Shown piece by piece: positions 55,325 to 64,000 of a DNA stretch of 64,000 nucleotides. Position numbers and translations under genes: made by a program. Every line of letters begins with the position of its first letter. Positions within the stretch are counted from its first letter, which is position 1. The stretch comes from Adiantum capillus-veneris (taxonomy: Eukaryota > Streptophyta > Polypodiopsida > Polypodiales > Pteridaceae): assembly GCA_014529385.2 (NCBI GenBank), contig CM043967.1:80612278-80676277 (forward strand), read 5' to 3'. The notes below the pieces were generated by a model that made no database searches, had not been told where the DNA came from, and was given only the letters and a program-made list of their open reading frames with translations.

Positions 55325-55944
55325 GTATGTACTGTTTGTCTCTATTTTGGTTTGTTCAATGAAATCAGATTTGTTTTGAGTTAAAAGAGAACAATCTGCG
55401 TGTAAATGGACCCGTTACGTAAAGAAAGCCTCTTGTTCTTTGAGTTGCGTAGTTTGACTCACGTTGAAGATAGTTTCAAAGAGATTACAGTGTGTGCTGT
55501 TATGTAAGGGGATAGTGCTTAAGCCAAGTTACTTTCAATGAAAACTAGGAGCCATTGATACTAGCAAGCTGGATTTATTGAGTTGGAACTTCTGGTTCAC
55601 TCTTGTTCTGCTGTGTAGCGAACATGGATGCCTTTCTTTAGTTAGCCCAGCTTGGAGGATTTTTCATTCAATGGATTAAGGATTCTATGTAGTACATGCT
55701 TGGGGAAAGGAAATAGTATTTGGCTAATGGAACATTATTGGACTTCTTACTCTTTAACAATGTAGTTTGATTGTCACAAATGGTTGAAAGGATCTAGTTA
55801 TTGATTGAAAGTTCCAAGAAAATCGTGCTGGGAGGTGGTTTACTATCAGTAATCTACATTTCAGGTCGTGTACGCATTGATCTGTTCGAAAGTGCTTTGT
55901 TTCTTTAGGCCCCATCTCACTTTTTGGTGTTGGTTCTTGAACAG
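55325..55944 (+). other. Intron 4 of the MINDY-type gene
   Basis: 620 bp, GTATGT...GAACAG. No repeats or coding sequence recognised. Confidence 0.75.
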
Positions 55945-56130
55945 GCAATGTCTCGTAAGCTGGAGGGAATTGCACTGAATTCGGCTATGGATTTGCAGAA
56001 ACAGTTGAGAATCTGCACATTCACATCAATGTCTTCACTCTTGCATCAACTTCCCATGTTTCTTCCGGTTTTTAGGAGCCATGTGGGTGCATTGCTGTTT
56101 CTCTTTTCAGCCCTTTTGTCGAGAGGATTG
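55945..56130 (+). CDS. MINDY-type deubiquitinase, exon 5
   Basis: 62 codons in phase 0, from AMSRKLEGIALNSAMDLQKQ to VGALLFLFSALLSRGL. The last part matches the conserved family block 'FGVLLFLYSVLLTKG', a hydrophobic helix of the catalytic fold. Flanked by AACAG| and |GTATGA. The intron that follows is only 92 bp. Confidence 0.88.
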
Positions 56131-56222
56131 GTATGATCAACTAATGGCTACAAGATAAATACTTCGCATTTGCCTTTAAAGGAGCACCAAGAAGAATGAA
56201 TACTGTGTGCTCCAAACTGCAG

Positions 56223-56294
56223 GAATCCATCCAGCTGGATAGAGATGATCCTGGACAGCCTTTGGTCACAGCTCCCTTTGGACATGCATCTCAG
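56223..56294 (+). CDS. MINDY-type deubiquitinase, exon 6
   Basis: 24 codons in phase 0: ESIQLDRDDPGQPLVTAPFG then HASQ, matching the family block '..D....PLI.P.YGHGSQ' that precedes the catalytic-histidine region. Acceptor ACTGCAG, donor CAG|GTAAGA. The expected next block (a helix with NLLL.G.AV.NV.DG) was not found before 64000, so intron 6 is longer than 7.7 kb. Confidence 0.88.
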
Positions 56295-56729
56295 GTAAGA
56301 TGCTCCTCCCTTTTTGATCTCCGCCTGTTTATAAGATACAAAGTTTTTCAGAAAGTTTTTCTTTTTTCTGTAAATCAAAGAAGAGCCGTGATGTAATGCT
56401 AAACATGAAGAGAGAATGCTGATGGTAACATGTGGATGACTACCTTGAGTCTTCAACTTGTGCCTTTGTTATGGGTAGCGAAGAAGTTTTATATATGCCT
56501 ATATTAATCCAAGAAAGGCCCAGATTGTTGTGCAGGGGCTGGGACAAATTGCCTCATAGATTCTAGTGATTAACGCAGGCATAGTAACCTCTTGTTGGTT
56601 GATGTAAGCCAGGGTGGTCTCGTACATTTTGTCCACGTACGAAGACGTACTGTACTCATCGAACTAGAAAATTTATGTCGTACGACATGGTTACGTACGT
56701 TCAAAAATAAAAACACGCAATTCTTAAGC

Positions 56730-56835
56730 CTAGATTTTACACTTGAGACAATTAGACAACTCTTTATCACATTGGACAAGAAGACTAGATTTTACAATTG
56801 AGACAATTAGACAACTCATTATCACAAGAAGGCAA
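56730..56835. repeat. Tandem duplication, ~55-bp unit
   Basis: CTAGATTTTACACTTGAGAC and CTAGATTTTACAATTGAGAC start the two units at 56730 and 56785. Confidence 0.88.
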
Positions 56836-56922
56836 CTTGCAAGTGCCAAGTGCTGACACTCAAGAGTCGAGAGAGAGAGAGAGGCCTAATGAAATCCAAG
56901 GTTTAAGGACCAAAGCAATGAA

Positions 56923-57013
<91 letters not shown>

Positions 57014-57057
57014 CTCAAGGCATGTGGGAGGTGAGGGGGGGGGGGGGGGGGGGGGGG
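56923..57057. repeat. Compound microsatellite and poly-G run
   Basis: GT tract, long GA tract, then a G run. Frames that read Glu-Arg or Gly repeats here are artefacts. Confidence 0.95.
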
Positions 57058-57274
57058 ATCCTAGGCTAGGTGGGAAGGATCCTATGCCAAAAGGTAACCC
57101 AAAAACCTCCCAAAACAAAGCGCAATCAAAAGTTCTCAAAACGGTCAAACTAACCGTTGATTGGTCAAACGGACTAAAAAATCCATCGAACGGATCGGAC
57201 GCCTTGACCGAACGGGACGCCACCGGACGCCTCGTTCCATCCAACGGATGAGAACAACCCTGATGTAAGCAAGC

Positions 57275-57316
<42 letters not shown>
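57275..57316. repeat. (CA)n microsatellite
   Basis: About 21 CA units near the start of a C-type LTR piece. Confidence 0.95.
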
Positions 57317-57318
<2 letters not shown>

Positions 57319-57319
57319 T

Positions 57320-57740
57320 TCTTGCGCATGAAGTTGATGACGTGGTAGGATTGTACAGACGTTCCACAATTCGTGATGACATGTTGATGTGGCAGTGAAT
57401 GAACGCTTGTAAAATTGCACTGACACCCTGCTGACGTGGCAGTGTATGGATTTCCGCTTTGAAGTTTGATGCTTTTCATGTACTGCTTTTGGAATGGCCA
57501 TTGGCCTTTAAATACAATGGGTGGGCTTTCTCTGGGGCATTCTTGTGAGAGCAGAGCCACTGGCGGTGTACTGAGTTGAAGCAATATAAAGAAATATTGA
57601 AAGGGGTGCCAAGGTTAGGGGTCAGTGCTTGGAACTCCGCCACTCCGTATCTCTGTGCCATGCATTGCATCTCTTGTCGTTCAGTTGTTTTGAAGTGCTT
57701 AAAGTTTGTTCTGCTAGCGCGTGGTGCCCGTCCCATTACA
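57320..57740 (+). repeat. C-type LTR, + strand, 5' truncated
   Basis: Contains the shared motif (57587-57628) and ends TGGTGCCCGTCCCATTACA. The upstream end is unclear and merges with the CA tract. No target duplication was found. Confidence 0.75.
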
Positions 57741-57833
57741 AGTTGAGCACCCATGTCCTATTCCACTCAAACGGACACTCCTCAACAACCTGAATATCCT
57801 CTTTGATGACCAAATTTATTTCCTCAATAAGAG

Positions 57834-58229
57834 ATGGCAGAATACCCTGTTGAAGATGGATGCTTTGATTGTGAGTCCATTGGCCATATTTGTTGTGACT
57901 ATCCTACACATGAATCCCCACAACCTTGCCATACCAATTCTCCTTATCCTCGAGAGTCAAAATTACACCCGCAACTCTTCCACTTGTTGCCGTACCGTGT
58001 TGAGGGTGGATGCTTTGATTGTGAGTCCATTGGCCATATTTGTTGTGCCTATCCTACACATGAATCCCCACAACCTTGCCATACCAATTCTCCTTATCCT
58101 CGAGAGTCAAAATTACACTTGCAACGCTCCCACTTGTCCCAACAACCACGACGGCAACAAGAGGCGGGCAGGCTGTGCGTTGGGGCAACTGTGCGCAAAG
58201 CAGGCAGCAGCAGCCGCAACACGCGCTAG
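57834..58229 (+). pseudogene. Gag zinc-knuckle fragment with in-frame 50-codon duplication
   Basis: 131 codons with two near-identical units of 150 bp (57858 and 58008). Each carries CFDCESIGHICC, a knuckle with Cys, Cys and His in place but Tyr where the fourth ligand Cys should be (C-x2-C-x4-H-x4-Y). A Gln/Arg-rich tail follows. Upstream 57741-57833 may be gag in another frame. It looks like nucleocapsid sequence of a decayed retrotransposon. Because the unit is a multiple of three, the duplication keeps the frame. Confidence 0.6.
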
Positions 58230-58370
58230 CGATGGCGAGGGTAGGAGCGTACAACGAGCGTCAGTTCTTGCACTTCATTGTACATAGAGGGTAGGCAAGC
58301 ACACAACAACTTTGGTGCATCGGTGCAATTTTGCTTAGCCGAGCCCAATTTATTCTCTTGGGATCATATA

Positions 58371-59375
58371 TGTCAAGTGAAGCGGAAGTGTTTAAGGATT
58401 TAGCTCGGATCTAGTACTCCACACAAGCACAAGGTTACTTCACTTACTTGAAAGAGAAACTGAACTGAACACAATGAATGAGAGAGACGCGCGCGAGAGA
58501 GAAAAGAGAGACAGCACCGCATGTCGGGTTCTAATCACCCTCAAGGGCCTCCTTGCTCTGTTTCTAGAGCAAGTACTTGCACAATGCTGATACAATGATC
58601 TAGATGTTGAGATGCTAATGGGTACTTGATGCTATTGATGCTGGGTACTGCTGAGGCAAAGGATTGAATACTGCAGTGGATGTGTAACAAACTGCTGACG
58701 TGTTGACCTACTGAAGAACGGAGCTACTAGCCAAGGGGCCTAAACCCTAAGAAGAACAAGTAACAGAAGAAGTGTCACAAAGTGATGACGTGGTTGCCCG
58801 AGAGCAGAAACCCTAACCCTAATTTTTGCCAGAAACCCTAACTGTTGAAACCCTAATTTTGGAAACCCTAACCCTAAAACTTGCAAACCCTAATTCTAGA
58901 GACCCTAACCCTAAAACCTGCAAACCCTAATTCTAGACACCCTAAGAAGAACAAGTAACAGAAGAAGAAGTCCTACCAACTTATGGGGACCCCGTCTGAT
59001 GGGGGCCCAAGTGACATAAAGGCATTAAAAATGAAGCAGAACACGCTCAAAAGACTTTGAACATCAAAATATGATGATGTGGCACCTGTACGGACGATCC
59101 GGAATTCGCGGCGGATTTTTAGGGAAATCTCGAAATTTAGGAAAGTGATTTTTTGGGGTCAGCTTTTCATATTTGATGCTTTTAGGCTTTGGGCCTTTAA
59201 ATATGAGCCTTGGGGGCTCTCTCTGGCACTTTTTAGCGCGCAGATTGCAGAGCAGGTGCTCCCCGGCTGTTGTACTTTGCGAATCAGCAGTAACATAAAG
59301 AAATACCGAAAGGGGCGCCAAGGTTTGGGGTCAATACTCTCTGGGGTGGAATTCCGCCACTCCGTGTCGGGTGTC

Positions 59376-59410
<35 letters not shown>

Positions 59411-60068
59411 CAGTTGTTATTAAAGTGCTAAAAGTCTGTTCAGTCTGTTCTTTTCTATTGGCACGTGGTGCCCGTCTTGTGACTGGATGCTTGGTACTCA
59501 AGAGGCTAAGTGCTAGGTATTGCGGATACTTGGTGCTTGGTACTGTGCGTACTTTGGTATTGAAGGTACTTGGGTGCTCAGGACACGAAGGTCCCGATGA
59601 TCCCTACGCTAAGCTAGGCAAGAGCCAAGCCAAAACGCAAGGGTATTGCGTCGACGACGAGGGGTACTTGTATTGCAGTGTTGTTGAGGTGCTAATGGGT
59701 TCTTGTCGTAGTCGTCGACGACGATGAGGAGGGGTACTTGTACTGTGGTGCTGCTGAGGTGCTAATGGGTTCTGTTGGAGATGCTTGGTACTGCGACGAC
59801 GACGAGGCTGTGGGTTGATTTGCTATCGTCGATGACGGCGATGGGCTGAAAATTGGAAACAGTGGTGAAGCTAATGGGGTGAAGGCTGAAATCTGCTATG
59901 ATGGGGGAACTGTGCAAGAGAGGGTTTGCACATTGCAACTATGACTTGCTTGATTATGCACGTCCTTCTAGAGGCTCACAAAATGCCAGGCTAGATCTTA
60001 AGCTAAGATTGACGCTAGACTGAAGCAGAAACTTGTCCACGTGGCGCAACTGCAATGCGCATGTGACA
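58371..60068 (-). repeat. Solo G-type LTR with a C-type solo LTR inside
   Basis: On the minus strand TGTCACATGCGCATTGC...CACTTGACA, with target duplication ATATA (58366-58370, 60069-60073). Without the inserted LTR it is about 890 bp. It gives the only complete G-type LTR in the window. Confidence 0.9.
58683..59484 (+). repeat. Solo C-type LTR with a doubled 5' end
   Basis: 802 bp, TGTAACAAAC...CTTGTGACT, target duplication GGATG (58678-58682, 59485-59489). After 90 bp a second LTR start (TGTCACAAAGTG at 58773) occurs. Contains AACCCTAA-type units at 58800-58945, the shared motif at 59297-59338 and a (CT)15 tract at 59377-59406. Confidence 0.85.
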
Positions 60069-60623
60069 ATATATTAACGCAATTGAAGCAGATTTGTGAA
60101 TGAAATTTTGGGGCTTTTGTGGATTTTGGCAAAGTTGATGCATGAAATGCATTTTAGGGATATTGCTGAAGTAACCTTGGTGTTGTAAGCAATGGGATCA
60201 TCTCCCACTTGTGAGTTTTTTGAGAAATCGCAAAGAATCTTTGGTGCTCTATGTAACAGAAGTTGTTTTGGTCACATATGTATGCAGTATACATGCTGGG
60301 CAGTTCCCATTGAGTTGACGTATTGCTGAATGTTCATGTTGCAGCAGTCTTGGAGATTATTAGCGTTGCAGATGTATTTTGGTGCTATTGCTGAAGTGGG
60401 ATTTACCTGGCAATGGTGTATGCATGAAATATATGCTGAACTTTCAGTTTTTGTTGTTGAAAATCATCCTTTCTACTGCTGTACATATATGTGGGCACTG
60501 TCAGTAACATAGTCACACTAAATCTTGCTCTTCTTTGCCGTTATTTTGGGCTGAGTTTGGCTGAATATTCAGCTTACTATCTGCTGTTATAAATTGCAGC
60601 ATTTCTTTGTGTATTGCTGAAGA
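60069..60623 (+). other. Presumed leader of a copia relic
   Basis: AT-rich DNA with repeated ATTGCTGAA words before the gag ATG at 60624. The 5' LTR was not found. Confidence 0.4.
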
Positions 60624-62220
60624 ATGACCACAAACGCTTCTAGTAGTAGTAACACCAAATCCCTTCTTGAAATCAAGAGGTTTGATGGCATCGACTTTGA
60701 TCTGTGGAAAGACAAGATGCAAGGCATTTTGTTTCTCAAGGACTGTGATGATGCTCTCTTGGGAACTAAGCCTGCAACTATGACAAATGAGGATTGGGCT
60801 AGACTCAACAAGAAGGCCATTCCATACATTAAAATGGTTGTGTTTGATGATGTACTTCGAGACATTAAGCGTCTTGATACTACTTATGCTATATGGAAAA
60901 AGTTACTGGATACTTATGAAGATGCAACTCTAGTGAATCAAGTGCATCTTATGCGCAAGCCTGTGTGAACATGGAGTTGGACGAGTCTAAGATAGCATCT
61001 GATCATTTGAGTGCTTTCACAGGGATTTTGAGCCAGTTATAGGACTCTGGTTTGCAACCTTTCAATGATAAACTGAAGGCTATTTTCTTGTTGATGACTT
61101 TGCTTAGTAGTTGGGAGGACTTTGGTTGTTTCACTTAGCAACAACCGTGCATTAACCTTCGATAATGTTAGGGGATCTATCCTCAATGAAGAGATAAGAA
61201 GAAAGTCTAGTGGAGAAAGCACTAGTTCAACCTATCATGTTAAGAGGCAAGTCGGAGAAGAGGGACAATGTTGCAAATAGAGGTAAAAGTAGAGCAAAAG
61301 CAAGGGTAAACAAAAAGATGTTATTTGGTATCAGTGTGGCCGGAAGGGTATAAGAAGCCCGATTGCAGGTACTACAAAAAGGAACAAGAAAGAAAGAAAC
61401 AACGGGAAAAGAAAAGAACTGATGATAAGTAAGAAGACGACAACTCTTCCTCCAAAGAAGTTGCAAAGACAAATGTTGCATCTAGTGTGGTCATTGCAGA
61501 GCTTCGTGACATTGAAGAGATCCTTGTTGCAGCCTCATTATTGATGGAGAAACAAAGCTTTGCAAAGCTGATTGCCCAAAGGATGATGCAGCTGCAAGTG
61601 CTATGAAGGGTATACCTTGTGCATCAACTTGTGGATCTTTGATGTATGCCATGGTTGCTACACGGCATGACATTTCTCATCTAGTGGGAGTTGTCAACTG
61701 ATTTATGTTTAATCTTGGCAAGCCACATTGGGAAGTAGTGAAATGTTTCTTCAGATACTTAAAAGGTACACAAGAGAAGTGTATATGCTATGGACAATGT
61801 ACACTACAATTGCAGGGATTCTGTGATTCGGACATGGGAGGAGACCTTGACACTAGGAAATCTACCAGTGGGTTTGTGTTTACCGGCACTGAGCACTATA
61901 GAGGCTGAATATACAGGAACTTCTAAAGAAGCTATTTGGCTTGGCCATCTGGTCAGGGATTTTGGTCTTTCTGCACGTGCTCCAGTGCTTGGTCGTGAGA
62001 GTGCAGTATGTTTGGCTAAGAATGCCATGTTCCATGCATGTATCAAACACATAGATTCGGTACAATTTCATACGACAGGTATTGATCAAGATCAAAACCC
62101 CAGATAACCGTGCAGATGTTCTCACTAAGAGTCTTGCAAAGGCTCAACATGAGCATTGCATAAGATTAGTGGGAGTTAGTTAGCTTAAAGGTACCACTTG
62201 GCGGCTCTTAAGTGGGAGGT
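60624..62220 (+). pseudogene. Ty1/copia relic: Gag, then RT/RNase H end
   Basis: Gag (60624-60968): KRFDGIDFDLWKDKMQGIL, MTNEDWARLNKKAIPYI and WKKLLDTYEDATLVNQVHLM are the copia UBN2 pattern. A damaged zinc knuckle (WYQCGRKG) is near 61325. Then an internal deletion: STCGSLMYAMVATRHDISH, HWEVVKCFFRYLKGTQ, GFCDSDMGGDLDTRKSTSGF (61570-61908) and IEAEYTGTSKEAIWL...CLAKN (61900-62110) are the RT end and RNase H. Protease core, integrase and RT palm are missing. The frame ends near a purine tract GTGGGAGGT. Confidence 0.88.
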
Positions 62221-62431
62221 TGTTGGGTGTAAAGTCCCTTCGTTCCTATGTATACACATATGTTATATAAATGTGGGAACACACCCTTATTGTACCCTAA
62301 TATTTAAAACACCTTTTTTATATTCTTGGTGTACCTTGATTTGGTACACTCAATAGCTCTGCGTTAACTTCTCTCGACTCATATCCGTCGCTCAAGACTC
62401 TCTCTCACTCTGCGCATTCTCAATCCTTGCA
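62221..62431 (+). repeat. Copia 3' LTR
   Basis: Starts TGTTGGGTGTAAAG right after the tract at 62212-62220. TATA-like GTTATATAAATG is near 62253. The probable end is ...AATCCTTGCA at 62431. No 5' partner is in the window, so the end is inferred. Confidence 0.7.
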
Positions 62432-64000
62432 AAGCTTGGGGACATATATGTGACCAAGAAGCCCTTATTTTCTTTGATTTTGGCTCTATGCTCTACTCTC
62501 TCCCCCCTCAGTTGGCCACCAAATTTGGAATTGATGCATATGCTAATTTGTTGCTAAAAGCAATGATATGGAAGCACAGATGGCGAATGATACCTTCTTG
62601 TCTATGACGCCACTTGTGGGCACACTTCAAGTTCATTTCCAAGGCTTGTGGATCAAGGTGACTTTCACATTATGGACTTGATAGGGTGTTGTAATGAGAC
62701 GAGCACCACATGTCAACTGAAAGAACAGACTAAGATAGATGTTTAGCACTTAAAACAACTGAACAGAAAGAAAGAGAGAATCCACACAAGACACGAAGTG
62801 GCGGAGTTCCATTCCCAGATGAAAGCGCGAAGGAGAGGCTACCGGGAGATGCGCGAGGTGAAGGAGTGCAGGTTTGGGCCGGGTGTAGCCAAGCGTGAGT
62901 GCAGGAGAGCAGAAGCGCTACAGATCGAAAGCAGAGAGAGGGAGAGAGCTCGCACGATTGGGGAAAACTCACTTATTTAGTTTTTGGGCTTTCCCACTTT
63001 TATTATAAGTGACCTTTAAAAAATGTATCCACGTTCTATGTGAACCTGGACAAAGTATAAAAATGTACAAAAGGGGTTATTTAGGCCTTTAACCCAACAT
63101 GAGACTGCAATGGCCCCAAACGATGGTGCCCCTTTCGGTATTTCTTTATATTGCTTCAATAGGATACACAACTCTATGGCTCTGCTTGCATCTCCGGCGG
63201 GTTGAATGCCAGAGAAAGAGCCCACAACACATATTTAAAGGCCCTTGGTCTGTACAAAAGCATCTCAGATGGAAAGCCTCGATTCTAAAAGATACTAGTC
63301 AAAAAGCAAGCGACCCATGGGCTGTCCGTATGTTGTTGCCACGTCATCACTCCCAACGCAAAATATAGAGCGTTCGTATGACTACCACGTCATCATTATC
63401 TCTACATAATTTGTAGTGCGTGTCTGCTATTAGTCTTTAGGCCCCATCGGACGAGGTACGTTAAGTTGGGTCGGGTTAGGACTATCAAATCCTAACCCCT
63501 TGTATTTTTTGGCCACTCGACAAGAACATGTAAGTTAGTGAGGACTTCTTCTTTTGCTTTTGCTAGGGTTTAGGCCCCTTGGCCGGAATCTTGAGGTTGG
63601 CTAGGGTTAGGCTCAAGGAGTCATAACAGTGGCTTGACACGTCAACAATTTGTGACAGGTGCGATGCCTTTCTTGGCATGCCATGTTTCAACAAGTATGA
63701 AGCCTTGCTTCAATCTCATGATCGTGAGATTCTTTTGACCCATAAAACAAAGAAATAAAACTTGATGTTGATATAAGCACGAGTTTGTTGCCTCCTTTCT
63801 CACTTTCGCCTTTAGTGAGTCTCAGTGAAGGTTTCTGGCCAACACTTTTGATGAAGAAAGAAATACCATGTGTTTGGGGTTGTCTCCTTCTTTGTGAGAG
63901 GCTATGTTTTAGGCTCTTATGGGCTTAGGATTTAGCAAGGATTATGTTAGAGTTTGTCACCTCTCTGGTTGGTGTTGGCGGAGCTGCTAGTGCCCCACTA
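62432..64000 (+). pseudogene. Gypsy protease-region relic split by a C-type solo LTR
   Basis: 62432-62689 encodes, across frames, LIFFDFGSMLYSLPPQLATK (retropepsin loop, D-F-G) and the start of the second half. After the LTR, the line from 63658 continues with CDAFLGMPCFNKYEALLQSH (the L-G-M-P-W-F-like block). The rest to 64000 has stops and no clear RT. It is a decayed gag-pol relic continuing past the window. Confidence 0.65.
62690..63657 (-). repeat. Solo C-type LTR with an extra ~290-bp segment
   Basis: TGTAATGAGA...ATTTGTGACA, flanked by GGTGT (62685-62689) and GGTGC (63658-63662), a target duplication with one change. About 290 bp (62822-63110) not present in other C-type LTRs lies before the shared motif (63111-63153). 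Confidence 0.85.

Larger units (their letters stand above)
13261..56294 (+). other. MINDY-3/4-type deubiquitinase gene, six exons seen, 3' end outside the window
   Basis: Exons at 13261-13613, 13678-13756, 13856-13998, 55198-55324, 55945-56130 and 56223-56294 all have GT..AG borders and keep one frame over 320 codons. The protein starts with a ubiquitin-interacting-motif-like helix. It then shows the MINDY active-site signature Q-x-E-x-G-P-C in exon 2 and conserved family blocks in exons 3-6. MINDY enzymes are cysteine proteases that trim ubiquitin chains in cytosol and nucleus. The catalytic His and the C-terminal half should be in exons beyond 64000. Intron 3 is 41,199 bp and intron 6 exceeds 7.7 kb; the others are 64-620 bp. 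The family call rests on motif order recalled from animal MINDY-3; a database search was not possible. Confidence 0.85.
56295..57263 (+). other. Proximal part of intron 6, with microsatellites
   Basis: Contains a GTAC-rich stretch (56620-56702), a 55-bp tandem duplication (56730-56835), (GT)9 at 56923-56940, (GA)36 at 56940-57011 and a run of 23 G at about 57035-57057. No gene was recognised. Confidence 0.6.

Noticed and set aside
56521-56580. Possible exon 7 of the MINDY-type gene after TTGTGCAG
   Set aside because: The following codons stop quickly and do not match the expected block after exon 6.

Overview
The window is nuclear DNA from a land plant with a large, repeat-rich genome. The evidence is the many Ty3/gypsy chromoviruses and Ty1/copia elements primed by the plant initiator-Met tRNA (primer-binding sites TGGTATCAGAGC or close variants), TTTAGGG-type motifs, GT-AG introns, and a host gene of a eukaryotic deubiquitinase family. 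The species cannot be named from this sequence. A fern, lycophyte or gymnosperm would fit the intron size, but that is inference.

One host gene can be recognised: a MINDY-3/4-type deubiquitinase on the + strand. Exons 1-3 lie at 13261-13998 and exons 4-6 at 55198-56294, and the rest lies beyond the window. Every splice junction is GT..AG and the frame is kept across all six exons. Exons 3 and 4 are separated by a 41,199-bp intron that is almost entirely nested LTR retrotransposons.

Layout: 1-2415 is an old gag relic ending at a polypurine tract and probable LTR. 2416-4104 is microsatellite-rich intergenic DNA. 4105-7648 is a complete minus-strand copia-derived element (192-bp LTRs, TSD TGAAT). 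7649-13260 is mostly unrecognised intergenic DNA with an isolated PBS/LTR end and minisatellites. 13261-13998 holds exons 1-3. Inside intron 3: a D-type LTR fragment (14363); element F (14962-20643, TSD GAATG); composite element D (20987-41726), interrupted by chromovirus A (22671-40279, TSD GACCA), which is itself interrupted by element B (22828-29155, TSD ACTGG), element C (32666-35612, TSD GGGGC), a solo LTR (37400-37956, TSD CCTGG) and an E-type LTR fragment. Then come relics, solo LTRs and inverted LTR pieces up to 54160. 55198-56294 holds exons 4-6. 56295-64000 is intron 6, with more nested solo LTRs, a copia relic and a gypsy gag/protease relic.

None of the transposons is intact. A has frameshifts and an altered reverse transcriptase active site; B lacks protease and the RT palm; C, D, F and H are non-autonomous or deleted. 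By eye, LTR pairs differ by about 7-8% in A, a few percent in C and H, about 2% in B and 1.6% in F. This agrees with the nesting order, in which B lies inside A and A lies inside D. Points worth a second look are the giant intron, the unusual Gag-protease element F, its mosaic LTR divergence, and a ~40-bp motif shared by otherwise different LTR families at a nearly fixed distance from the LTR end.
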